21,224 nucleotides of DNA. Source: an uncultured Collinsella sp. GTDB taxonomy: Bacteria > Actinomycetota > Coriobacteriia > Coriobacteriales > Coriobacteriaceae. Location of the stretch: assembly GCA_958445895.1 (NCBI GenBank), contig CAUCTV010000021.1:1-21224 (forward strand), in the 5' to 3' direction. A program made the translations under genes and the position numbers. The stretch's first letter is position 1; each line of letters starts with the position of its first letter. A model generated the notes under the pieces. It saw nothing but the letters and a program-made list of their open reading frames with translations, was not told the DNA's origin and did not search any database. Positions 1 through 5,786 of the stretch are shown here, piece by piece.

Positions 1-22
1 AATCCAAGTTAGACCATTTCAA

Positions 23-307
23 ATGGTTCGATGTCTGCCCGGATGCGACACTGAAGTGAGTGTCCATCCTCGCAGTATCCGGTTCTCAAGGTGCACGCTT
101 TGCGGCCGATCCGGTTGCACCAGGCCGCGCGGCAAGGAGATATATTGCCAGACCGCGAAGCCCTATGGGACGACAATTCCACTCTTCACAAGTCCTACAC
201 AATATATTGCTTCCTATATAAGTCATAGAAAGGCTGGTGCGGAAATACTGCACGTATCAGATGATGACCCTTTGATTCAGGAATATATAGAGATCGGTCA
301 CCTGTAA
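23..307 (+). CDS. Doubtful partial or hypothetical ORF at the left edge
   Basis: The frame is open to the window edge, so this could be the C-terminal end of a longer plus-strand gene; the ATG at 23 has no convincing Shine-Dalgarno in view. The predicted residues contain several cysteines near the start (a C-x3-C and a C-x2-C-x3-C arrangement), which could look zinc-binding, but no family is recognised. The second half uses AT-rich codons unlike the neighbouring ribosomal genes. It would be convergent with rplT. It may simply be non-coding or decayed DNA. Confidence 0.2.
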   Translation: MVRCLPGCDTEVSVHPRSIRFSRCTLCGRSGCTRPRGKEIYCQTAKPYGTTIPLFTSPTQYIASYISHRKAGAEILHVSDDDPLIQEYIEIGHL

Positions 308-351
308 GTGTTTATCTACCCGCGCTTTTAGCAATGTAAACCGCGCTTCAG

Positions 352-389
352 ATAAAAAGAGGGAGCGCCGCGCACAACGCGACACTCCC
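352..389 (-). terminator. Rho-independent terminator of infC-rpmI-rplT
   Basis: Read on the minus strand, a 12-bp stem (arms at 378-389 and 361-372, with two G-U pairs) and a 5-nt loop are followed by a T-rich run at 352-359. It starts about 20 bases after the rplT stop codon, as expected for the end of this operon. Confidence 0.85.
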
Positions 390-410
390 CTAGCGATTCA
401 AGAGAATCTA

Positions 411-770
411 TTAGGCCTCGAGAGCCTTCTTGGCGATGGTGGCCAGCTCGTTGAAGGACTCGATGTCCTCGTAAGCCATCTGAGCCAGGACCTTGCGGTC
501 GAGCTCGATGCCGGCAACCTTCAGGCCGTGCATGAACTGAGAGTAAGAGATGTCGTTCAGACGAGCAGCAGCGTTAATACGAGTGATCCAGAGAGAACGG
601 ATCTCGCGCTTCTTGTTGCGGCGATCACGATACTGATACTGCAGAGAGTGCTGGACCTGCTCTTTAGCATGCTTGTAAGTACGCGAAGCGGCACCGTAGT
701 AACCCTTCGCACGGTGCATAACGGTACGGCGCTTCTTCTTGGCGGCAACAGCGCGCTTAATACGTGCCAT
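411..770 (-). CDS. rplT: 50S ribosomal protein L20 (bL20)
   Basis: The 119-residue product matches bL20 in length and sequence: a very basic N-terminus beginning MARIKR, the KGYYGAASRTYKHA stretch, and the RDRRNKKREIRSLWI-type core that contacts 23S rRNA. L20 is needed for early assembly of the large subunit. The ATG is preceded by an AGGAG Shine-Dalgarno. It is the last gene of the infC-rpmI-rplT operon, 46 bases after rpmI, and is followed by a strong terminator. In Firmicutes, L20 represses this operon by binding the infC leader (known for the family); whether this happens here is unknown. Identification is secure. Confidence 0.98.
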   Translation of the reverse strand: MARIKRAVAAKKKRRTVMHRAKGYYGAASRTYKHAKEQVQHSLQYQYRDRRNKKREIRSLWITRINAAARLNDISYSQFMHGLKVAGIELDRKVLAQMAYEDIESFNELATIAKKALEA

Positions 771-816
771 GTTCTATCAACTCCTAGACGGTAAAACGAA
801 AAACGGGAACGCGAAC

Positions 817-1008
817 TTAGGCGAGACGCGACTTGATGACCTTGCGGTCGGCAGCGGCGATCTCGGTCTCCTGACGGAAGCCACGCTTACGCTTGGTGGA
901 CTTCTTGCTCAGGATGTGGCTCTTGAAAGCCTTGGCGCGCATAAGCTTGCCGGTACCAGTCTTGCGGAAACGCTTCTTGGTGCCGCTGTGGGACTTCATC
1001 TTAGGCAT
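817..1008 (-). CDS. rpmI: 50S ribosomal protein L35 (bL35)
   Basis: The 63-residue, lysine/arginine-rich protein begins MPKMKSHSGTKKRF, which is typical of bL35, and has the usual family length. It is a small structural protein of the large ribosomal subunit. A clear AAGGAG Shine-Dalgarno precedes the ATG. It lies between infC (32 bases upstream) and rplT (46 bases downstream), the canonical order in bacteria, and is surely co-transcribed with them. No oddities. Confidence 0.98.
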   Translation of the reverse strand: MPKMKSHSGTKKRFRKTGTGKLMRAKAFKSHILSKKSTKRKRGFRQETEIAAADRKVIKSRLA

Positions 1009-1040
1009 GAAATACTCCTTAATCGGTTACAGAACACTAG

Positions 1041-1595
1041 TTACTTGGTATCGCTTGCCGCTTTATCCTCATCGAAGGCGCCCTTAATCGGGGCGAGCAG
1101 CATAAGCATGTTACGGCCTTCCATCTTAGGCTTGGACTCGACCGTAGCGTAAGGCTTGAGATCCTCGGCGAGACGCTCGAGAACGTTAAGGCCCTGCTCC
1201 GGGTGAGCCATCTCACGGCCGCGGAACATGATGGTGATCTTAACGCGTGCGCCCTTCTTGAGGAAACGCAGAACGTGGCCCTTCTTGGTCTCGTAGTCGC
1301 CAACGTCGATCTTGGGTCGGAACTTCATTTCCTTGACCTCGACCTTGGACTGGTTCTTACGAGCAGCCTTGGCCTTCATGGCCTGCTGGTACTTGAACTT
1401 ACCGTAGTCCATGACCTTGCAGACCGGCGGCTCCGCGTTGGGAGCGATCTCGACCAGGTCGAGACCCTGATCGTCGGCGACGCGCTGGGCATCGCGGATG
1501 GCGAACAGGCCGAGCTGAGAGCCATCGACGCCAATCAAACGGCACGAAGATGCAGTAATCTCGTCGTTGATGCGGGTGTCATCAGACTTAGCTAT
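1041..1595 (-). CDS. infC: Translation initiation factor IF-3, apparent AUA start
   Basis: IF-3 binds the 30S subunit, prevents premature 50S joining and rejects non-standard start codons and wrong initiator tRNAs. The protein carries the IF3-N pattern (RINDEI, then the LIG-DG-QLG segment), the linker with VCKVMDYGKFKYQQ, and the C-terminal domain with KEMKFRPKID and FRGREMAHPE. An ATG lies 15 bases further upstream (1608-1610), but it has no Shine-Dalgarno of its own and merges with the GGAGG at 1604-1608. That GGAGG sits 8 bases before an in-frame ATA at 1593-1595. I therefore place the start at ATA, giving 184 residues; the ATG alternative gives 189. Non-canonical starts on infC are well known (AUU in E. 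coli) and allow IF-3 to repress its own synthesis. The product is certain; the start is likely but unproven. Confidence 0.93.
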   Translation of the reverse strand: MAKSDDTRINDEITASSCRLIGVDGSQLGLFAIRDAQRVADDQGLDLVEIAPNAEPPVCKVMDYGKFKYQQAMKAKAARKNQSKVEVKEMKFRPKIDVGDYETKKGHVLRFLKKGARVKITIMFRGREMAHPEQGLNVLERLAEDLKPYATVESKPKMEGRNMLMLLAPIKGAFDEDKAASDTK

Positions 1596-1600
1596 TTTCC

Positions 1601-1657
1601 CTACCTCCATTCATAAAAAAATAACCCGGCGCTTCTCAGCAACCAGGTCGTACACAT
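1601..1657 (-). CDS. Predicted leader peptide of the infC operon
   Basis: A short ORF encodes MCTTWLLRSAGLFFYEWR (18 residues); an in-frame ATG at 1661-1663 would add two. A GAGG at 1664-1667 sits 6 bases before the ATG at 1657. The TAG stop at 1601-1603 directly follows the infC GGAGG, only 5 bases before the proposed AUA start, so termination here could feed re-initiation at infC. The terminator-like hairpin at 1615-1648 lies wholly inside this ORF, so a translating ribosome would melt it. The ORF is seen directly; translation and regulation are inferred. Confidence 0.45.
   Translation of the reverse strand: MCTTWLLRSAGLFFYEWR
1615..1648 (-). promoter_or_regulatory. Terminator-like attenuator in the infC leader
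   Basis: On the minus strand, ACCTGG (1643-1648) pairs with CCGGGT (1624-1629), with a small inner GCT/AGC helix closed by GAGA. It is followed by a run of seven T at 1615-1621, ending only 5 bases before the ATG at 1610. A terminator in front of, rather than behind, the operon suggests attenuation. Firmicute infC leaders are controlled by premature termination (L20 leader), but I cannot see the L20 binding structure here. Confidence 0.55.
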
Positions 1658-1663
1658 AGACAT

Positions 1664-1676
1664 CCTCGATTTGAGG
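1664..1676 (-). promoter_or_regulatory. Small hairpin covering the leader-peptide ribosome site
   Basis: CCTC and GAGG arms with a 5-base loop overlap the only Shine-Dalgarno candidate of the leader peptide. If formed, the hairpin would hide it. The four-base stem is short, so this is a weak call. Confidence 0.25.
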
Positions 1677-1777
1677 AAGGGAATCTAAGTTGTATGACCA
1701 GTCAGCTGCTCATTGGCGCCAAAAGGTGGGAACCCTCGGGTTCCTCTTTAGGGCATTGCGGGAACAACGCCTTGCGA

Positions 1778-1786
1778 ATAATAACA
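1778..1786 (-). promoter_or_regulatory. Possible extended -10 promoter of the infC operon
   Basis: TGTTATTAT on the minus strand fits a TGn-TATTAT extended -10 box and would give a leader of about 110 bases before the leader peptide. No good -35 box is visible. It lies just after the terminator-like hairpin of the tRNA remnant, a sensible place for a new promoter. Confidence 0.3.
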
Positions 1787-1816
1787 CGTACAGCGCGTTA
1801 TCACATTACGTACACG

Positions 1817-1837
1817 AAAAAGAGGCCTTGACCCCCT
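1817..1837 (-). terminator. Terminator-like hairpin behind the tRNA-Leu remnant
   Basis: On the minus strand, AGGGG (1833-1837) pairs with CCTCT (1821-1825), including one G-U pair, and is followed by a T-run at 1817-1821. It corresponds in position to the terminator of the intact tRNA at 1998-2022. Confidence 0.45.
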
Positions 1838-1880
1838 TGAACGCTCGCTTGCATGTATGGTGCCCGAGGCGAGACTCGAA
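1831..1880 (-). repeat. Duplicated 3' end of tRNA-Leu plus flank
   Basis: These 50 bases match 2015-2064 with a single difference (1847 versus 2031). They hold the last part of the tRNA-Leu gene (3' half of the T arm, the acceptor strand and CCA, 1858-1880) and its downstream flank. The rest of a tRNA is missing, so this copy cannot make a functional tRNA. It could be a remnant of a second tRNA-Leu gene, or one end of an integration scar. Confidence 0.8.
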
Positions 1881-1932
1881 GGGCCTTCGCTTCGCGAAGC
1901 CCCGGGCTTCGGACGCGCGGCGCCCTCGCCAC

Positions 1933-1962
1933 GCTCCGCTACAAACAGGCCGCAGGCCTGTT
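1933..1962. repeat. Perfect hairpin between the two tRNA-Leu 3' ends
   Basis: AAACAGGCC and GGCCTGTTT form a 9-bp inverted repeat around a 3-base GCA loop, inside the 134-bp GC-rich spacer between the tRNA-end copies. The spacer also holds shorter palindromes such as the one around CTTCGCGAAG near 1890-1899. No gene is visible in the spacer. Confidence 0.4.
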
Positions 1963-1997
1963 TGCTTAACGCTTCGCGCGCTCACGCGAGTTCGGCA

Positions 1998-2022
1998 CGA
2001 AAAGGGGGGCCGCAACCCCCTT
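1998..2022 (-). terminator. Terminator of tRNA-Leu
   Basis: On the minus strand, AAGGGGG (2016-2022) pairs with CCCCCTT (2002-2008) around a 7-base loop, followed by a short T-rich end. It lies 20 bases after the tRNA CCA end. Confidence 0.6.
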
Positions 2023-2041
2023 GAACGCTCACTTGCATGTA

Positions 2042-2128
2042 TGGTGCCCGAGGCGAGACTCGAACTCGCACGTTGTTGCCAACGGTGGATTTTGAGTCCA
2101 CTGCGTCTGCCAATTCCGCCACTCGGGC
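2042..2128 (-). tRNA. tRNA-Leu (anticodon CAA)
   Basis: The 87-base gene folds as a class II tRNA: the acceptor stem GCCCGAG pairs with CTCGGGC, the discriminator is A, and CCA is encoded (2042-2044). The D arm contains GGC-AGAC-type sequence, the anticodon loop is CTCAAAA between GTGGA and TCCAC, giving anticodon CAA (reads UUG), and a long variable arm precedes the GTTCGAGTC T loop region. It lies 39 bases downstream of the transglutaminase-like gene. Its 3' end is duplicated at 1831-1880. Confidence 0.95.
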
Positions 2129-2167
2129 ACGTAATGCGTGAGTTAGTTTATCACAGCTTTCTACCGA

Positions 2168-3601
2168 TTAGTCCGAAAATGGAACTTCGAGCATTTCGAT
2201 GAGTTCGACCGTGCGTAGCATCTCGCGCTGACGGCATCCGCGACCGTCGACCGAAGCCTCACCCATCTGGTTATCGTAAGGGTCCTCGCGCATGCCGTCG
2301 AAAGAGGGCTCAAACTCTGCCTGGAATCGATTGTTGGCCACCATACGCCATGGGTCGAGATTGCCAAAGTAGTGACGGCGGCGCCACTCCTCCCCCATCC
2401 TGCGAGCAGAAGATCCAAATGACACGTCGGCGTTGAGCCAACCGGTCTGCGGCGTATAGAACTCTGCCCAGTCGTGCGACCCCACCGAATCGGGCGCAAC
2501 GTAGAGGCCGCTCTGCCAACGGGCAGGCACGCCCGCGATACGGCACATGGTGATAAACGTGAGCGCCATAACGCCGCAATCGCCGCGGAGCGAATGCGCG
2601 CAGTCATCGGCAATAGATCCCAAAAGCAAGTACGGCGGCTGATAGCGATAGTCGATATACTGCGTCAGGTAATCATAGATAGCACGGGCGCGATCGAGCG
2701 GATCCTCGAGTCCGTCAACAACACCGGCCGTCAGCTGCTGCAGATACGGCGTGAATGCAATGTGCGGACGATCCTCGGAAATATCCTCGGGCAGAGGCGC
2801 GTCCATACGCGGATGAACCGGAAGTGCGCCACCGTAGACATCACAATAAGCAGCATCGATGTGATAACGATAAGTCACCGAGAATGAGCGCTCACTCGAA
2901 GAAGACCACGAGGCGGTACGCGCCGAAGCGTTCGCGGGAGCAACAGCACCCTCCGGCGTCATGTCGAGAATCTCGACCTGAGACTGTTGGCGGCAGGTGG
3001 CGGCTACGGGAAGCCAAGCGCGAACGGTCTCCCCCTCTAGAGCGCCGGGGACAGACAAGGACGCCTTAAGCGTAATAACGCGAGTCAATCCGTTTTGTGA
3101 CTCCATCTCCTTGAGCATCTCGTTGCGCAGTGCAATTCCGTCCGTAGGATCGGGACGCATGCCGGGGACCTCTTTGGGATATACGCGAAGCGAATCGAGG
3201 AAGTTGTCGAGAACGAACAGCTCGCCATCGATAAAGCGCCAGTCAATACGCTTACGGTCAATCAGATCGTCAAACTGCTCCTCGGTAAACTCAGGCCACT
3301 CCTCGCGAATCATCGCAATAGCCCGATCGCGCGACACCGAAAAATGAAGCGGCGTCTCAAGCATGCGATACCGCTCGGCACGAACGCAGGCAGCAAGCGA
3401 GGGATCGGGATTCTGCCCCAAAAGACGATCACAAGCCGCAACAGCCTGCGTCAAATATCCGGCATCCTTGAGACGAAGAATCTCGGGCGGCAGTCCAATA
3501 TCGAGATGACGGAAATCATCACAGCAAACATCAACAGAGCAACCAACAGGACCCTCGTCAATGACCTTCCCATCCGAAGGCAGCACATTAATAACAGCCA
3601 T
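2168..3601 (-). CDS. Transglutaminase-like (papain-fold) protein
   Basis: A transglutaminase-core domain fills the C-terminal half. Counting from Met at 3601, the likely catalytic triad is Cys342 (in GDCGVMALTF), His376 (in SHDWAEFY) and Asp392 (in LNADVSFG), with the usual spacing. Bacterial members act as proteases, amidases or peptide-processing enzymes rather than true cross-linkers; the substrate is unknown. The N-terminal 170 residues are not recognised and look helical; a beta-rich middle part precedes the core, as in other transglutaminase-like proteins. There is no signal peptide or membrane segment, so it is probably cytosolic. An ATG at 3637 gives 12 more residues but lacks a Shine-Dalgarno, while the ATG at 3601 has GGAG seven bases upstream. 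The family is fairly sure and the function open. Confidence 0.8.
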   Translation of the reverse strand: MAVINVLPSDGKVIDEGPVGCSVDVCCDDFRHLDIGLPPEILRLKDAGYLTQAVAACDRLLGQNPDPSLAACVRAERYRMLETPLHFSVSRDRAIAMIREEWPEFTEEQFDDLIDRKRIDWRFIDGELFVLDNFLDSLRVYPKEVPGMRPDPTDGIALRNEMLKEMESQNGLTRVITLKASLSVPGALEGETVRAWLPVAATCRQQSQVEILDMTPEGAVAPANASARTASWSSSSERSFSVTYRYHIDAAYCDVYGGALPVHPRMDAPLPEDISEDRPHIAFTPYLQQLTAGVVDGLEDPLDRARAIYDYLTQYIDYRYQPPYLLLGSIADDCAHSLRGDCGVMALTFITMCRIAGVPARWQSGLYVAPDSVGSHDWAEFYTPQTGWLNADVSFGSSARRMGEEWRRRHYFGNLDPWRMVANNRFQAEFEPSFDGMREDPYDNQMGEASVDGRGCRQREMLRTVELIEMLEVPFSD

Positions 3602-3710
3602 ACCAAACTCCAAGTCATTAGAACTCTTGAAGCCCATTGTAGCGAGATAAAAAAGAAAGCCCCAATAAAGGAACCCTCAACACCGATAAACGGTACCTAG
3701 AAAAAATGAA

Positions 3711-3797
3711 TTCAGCCCAGTAACCCTGTAGCGAGTTAACGAAGGAGGCCCCGTTTCCCCGGAGTTGATTCCGTCGCGCGACTTCTAGCGAAGCCAG
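3711..3797. repeat. Half copy of the fba-downstream repeat
   Basis: This stretch resembles 3810-3894 base for base with scattered differences: both run through TAACCCTG, GAAGGA-GCCCCGT, the CGCGACTTCT core and GCGAAGCCAG. The copies lie about 99 bases apart. Unlike the second copy, it has no matching right arm, so it cannot form the long hairpin. The 3602-3710 stretch before it holds no gene. Confidence 0.65.
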
Positions 3798-3809
3798 TAG
3801 CCACCTTAA

Positions 3810-3933
3810 TTCAGACTCGTAACCCTGCGGCGTTAAACGAAGGAAGCCCCGTCCCCCGGAACTGTTTCCTTGGCGCGACTTCTGGCGAAGCCAGGTGAGC
3901 GCAAAGGAAACAGTGTAGGGAGACGGGGCTTCC
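3810..3933 (-). repeat. Second repeat copy with a very long hairpin behind fba
   Basis: Nested inverted repeats line up: GGAAGCCCCGTC (3842-3853) with GACGGGGCTTCC (3922-3933), ACTGTTTCCTT-GCGC (3861-3876) with its complement (3899-3914), and CTGGC-GAA-GCCAG (3882-3894) at the tip. Together they make a stem-loop of about 92 bases. It begins about 20 bases after the fba stop and is followed on the minus strand by TTCGTTT, so it may stop or protect the fba transcript. Its paired layout also suits a non-coding mobile repeat. Confidence 0.7.
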
Positions 3934-3953
3934 GGCGGGAAGTTTAGCGACGC

Positions 3954-4820
3954 TTACGCCTTGTTGACGGAGCCAAACTCCTCCATGAGCTCCTTGGTGC
4001 GGGCAACGATGTTCTCGCGACCAGGCTTGAGGAGCTTGCGGGGGTCAAAGCCCTTGCCCTGCTGATCCTTGCCAGCCTCGATATACTCGCGAACGCCCTT
4101 GGCGAAGACGAGCTGCAGATCGGTGTTGACGTTGATCTTGGAGATACCCAGGGAGATGGCCTTCTTGATCTGATCCTCGGGGATGCCGGTGCCACCGTGC
4201 AGGACGAGGGGCAGGTCGCCGGTCTGAGCCTTAATCTCACCCAGGCGCTCGAAGGAAAGGCCAGCCCAGTCGGCAGGGTACACGCCGTGGATGTTGCCGA
4301 TACCGCAGGCGAGGAAGTCGACGCCCAGGTCAGCAATCTGCTTGCACTCAGCAGGATCAGCGAGCTCGCCGCTGGAGGTCACGCCGTCCTCGGTGCCGCC
4401 GATGCCGCCGACCTCGGCCTCGATGGACATGCCCTTGGAGTGGGCAAGCTCAACGAGCTCCTTGGTGCGGTCGAGGTTAAGCTGGAAGGTCTCCTCGTGA
4501 GAGCCGTCATACATGATGGACGTGAAGCCGGCCTCGATGCACTTGAAGCAGTCCTCGTAAGAACCGTGATCGAGGTGAAGGGCGACGGGAACGGTAACGC
4601 CCGTGGCCTCGACGGCAGCCTTGACCATGTCGGCGCAGACCTTGAAACCGCCCATCCACTTAGCGGCACCAGCGGTGCACTGAAGGATCAGCGGAGACTT
4701 GGCCTCCTCGGCGGCCTGGAGAATAGCCAGGGTCCACTCGAGGTTGTTGGTGTTGAAGGCACCGAGAGCGTACTTGCCGGCCTCGGCCTTCTTGAGCATG
4801 CCTGCTGCGTTGACGAGCAT
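3954..4820 (-). CDS. fba: Class II fructose-1,6-bisphosphate aldolase
   Basis: This enzyme cleaves fructose 1,6-bisphosphate to dihydroxyacetone phosphate and glyceraldehyde 3-phosphate in glycolysis and runs in reverse in gluconeogenesis. The 288-residue protein is typical of zinc-dependent class II aldolases: LHLDHG places catalytic Asp84 next to metal ligand His85, the further metal ligands are His178 (GNIHGVY) and His208 (LHGGTG), and KINVNTD at 228-234 forms part of the phosphate/substrate site. The frame stays open another 89 codons upstream, but AGGAGG lies 8 bases before the ATG at 4820 and the family N-terminus starts there. It appears monocistronic, with its own upstream region and a large hairpin behind. 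A tagatose-bisphosphate aldolase is an alternative, but fba is the better fit. Confidence 0.95.
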   Translation of the reverse strand: MLVNAAGMLKKAEAGKYALGAFNTNNLEWTLAILQAAEEAKSPLILQCTAGAAKWMGGFKVCADMVKAAVEATGVTVPVALHLDHGSYEDCFKCIEAGFTSIMYDGSHEETFQLNLDRTKELVELAHSKGMSIEAEVGGIGGTEDGVTSSGELADPAECKQIADLGVDFLACGIGNIHGVYPADWAGLSFERLGEIKAQTGDLPLVLHGGTGIPEDQIKKAISLGISKINVNTDLQLVFAKGVREYIEAGKDQQGKGFDPRKLLKPGRENIVARTKELMEEFGSVNKA

Positions 4821-4859
4821 AAAAGAAACCTCCTGTAAGGTTGCTCCGATAACGCCTGA

Positions 4860-4866
4860 GATTTTA
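4860..4866 (-). promoter_or_regulatory. Possible -10 box of fba
   Basis: A TAAAAT-like hexamer occurs on the minus strand about 40 bases before the fba start codon, within an AT-rich stretch (4850-4985) between fba and the MBL gene. No convincing -35 box was found at the right distance. Confidence 0.2.
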
Positions 4867-5014
4867 CCACGACATACCCGAGCATAAACGTTCGTTTGTT
4901 CACGAATACCATCCGATTGGACAAATTTTGACCGTTTGCCCCACAGAATCGACCCACTGGGGAAAATAGCTTGACGATTGAGCGGTCTTCGTGATTCGAA
5001 AGACGGCTTCGAGC

Positions 5015-5698
5015 CTACATCTGCATAAACGGATTCTGCATAAGTTCGCGCGCCATCGTGGTCGAATCGCCATGGCCCGTCAAGCAAACGGTATCGGGCG
5101 GAAGCGTCTTGGCAAGTTTGGAGAGCGAGCGCATAATCGCCGCCTCGTCACCGCCAGAAAGATCGGTACGACCGTGGCTGCCCGGGAAAAGCGTGTCGCC
5201 CACAAAGGCGATGTTCCCCTGCTCGGTCGCGGCGAACAGGACGATGCCGCCCGGCGTATGCCCCGGCGTCTCGATCACCTGCAGGCAGATATCGCCCAAT
5301 TCAATCGTATCGCCCTCGGCAAGCAGCCGCGTCGGCTCGCCCGGATCGGGCGTCTCAATACCCCACATGACGCGCTGCTCCTCGATATTTGCGCGAGGCA
5401 CCGTCACGTCCTTAGCGCACAACTCATATAGTGCGCTGTCGCCAACGACAGCTCGAACCCCGGCGACCCCGCCAACATGGTCGGCATGACCGTGCGTGCA
5501 GACAGAGCCGAGTACGCGAACTTCGGGATGCGCGGTGCGGATATGCTCCACAAGACGCTCGCCCTCCCACGCCGGATCGACGATTAAGCACTCGTCATTC
5601 GAAATCACGGCGTAACTGTTGGTCTGAATCGGGCCGTTGACGAGTGCCTCAATCGAAGCTGCACCTCGGGGTGTCAGGTCCAAAGTCATATCGCCCAT
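5015..5698 (-). CDS. MBL-fold metallohydrolase, glyoxalase II-like
   Basis: The protein has the metallo-beta-lactamase signature THGHADH, with His, His, Asp and His at residues 69, 71, 73 and 74 counting from the Met at 5698. Further metal ligands are His147 (ETPGHTPGG), Asp168 (FVGDTLF) and His209 (TGHGD). At 227 residues it matches the compact glyoxalase II-like hydrolases, which split thioesters such as S-D-lactoylglutathione or related thiol adducts; the true substrate cannot be read from sequence. There is no signal peptide, so it is cytosolic. I chose the ATG at 5698, which is 8 bases after GGAGG; the ATG at 5704 is too close to it. It lies downstream of rel, separated by a perfect 12-bp inverted repeat. 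Confidence 0.88.
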   Translation of the reverse strand: MGDMTLDLTPRGAASIEALVNGPIQTNSYAVISNDECLIVDPAWEGERLVEHIRTAHPEVRVLGSVCTHGHADHVGGVAGVRAVVGDSALYELCAKDVTVPRANIEEQRVMWGIETPDPGEPTRLLAEGDTIELGDICLQVIETPGHTPGGIVLFAATEQGNIAFVGDTLFPGSHGRTDLSGGDEAAIMRSLSKLAKTLPPDTVCLTGHGDSTTMARELMQNPFMQM

Positions 5699-5720
5699 GC
5701 GCATACCCTCCTTCTAAAAT

Positions 5721-5752
5721 ACGTTCGAGGCACCAAACGATGCCTCGAACGT
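5721..5752 (-). terminator. Perfect 12-bp hairpin between rel and the MBL gene
   Basis: ACGTTCGAGGCA (5721-5732) and its exact complement (5741-5752) enclose an 8-base loop, followed on the minus strand by ATTTTAG. It could terminate the rel transcript, but the T-run is short and the MBL Shine-Dalgarno starts about ten bases later, so partial read-through is plausible. Confidence 0.6.
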
Positions 5753-5786
5753 AACCAATATCTATGATGCTGAGAGGCTCTCGCAC

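Noticed and set aside
1690..2202. Plus-strand ORF over the tRNA-Leu region
   Set aside because: It overlaps a tRNA and its duplicate on the other strand and has no ribosome site.
5058..5489. Plus-strand ORFs opposite the MBL gene
   Set aside because: Shadows of the minus-strand gene, which has a complete MBL metal-binding signature.
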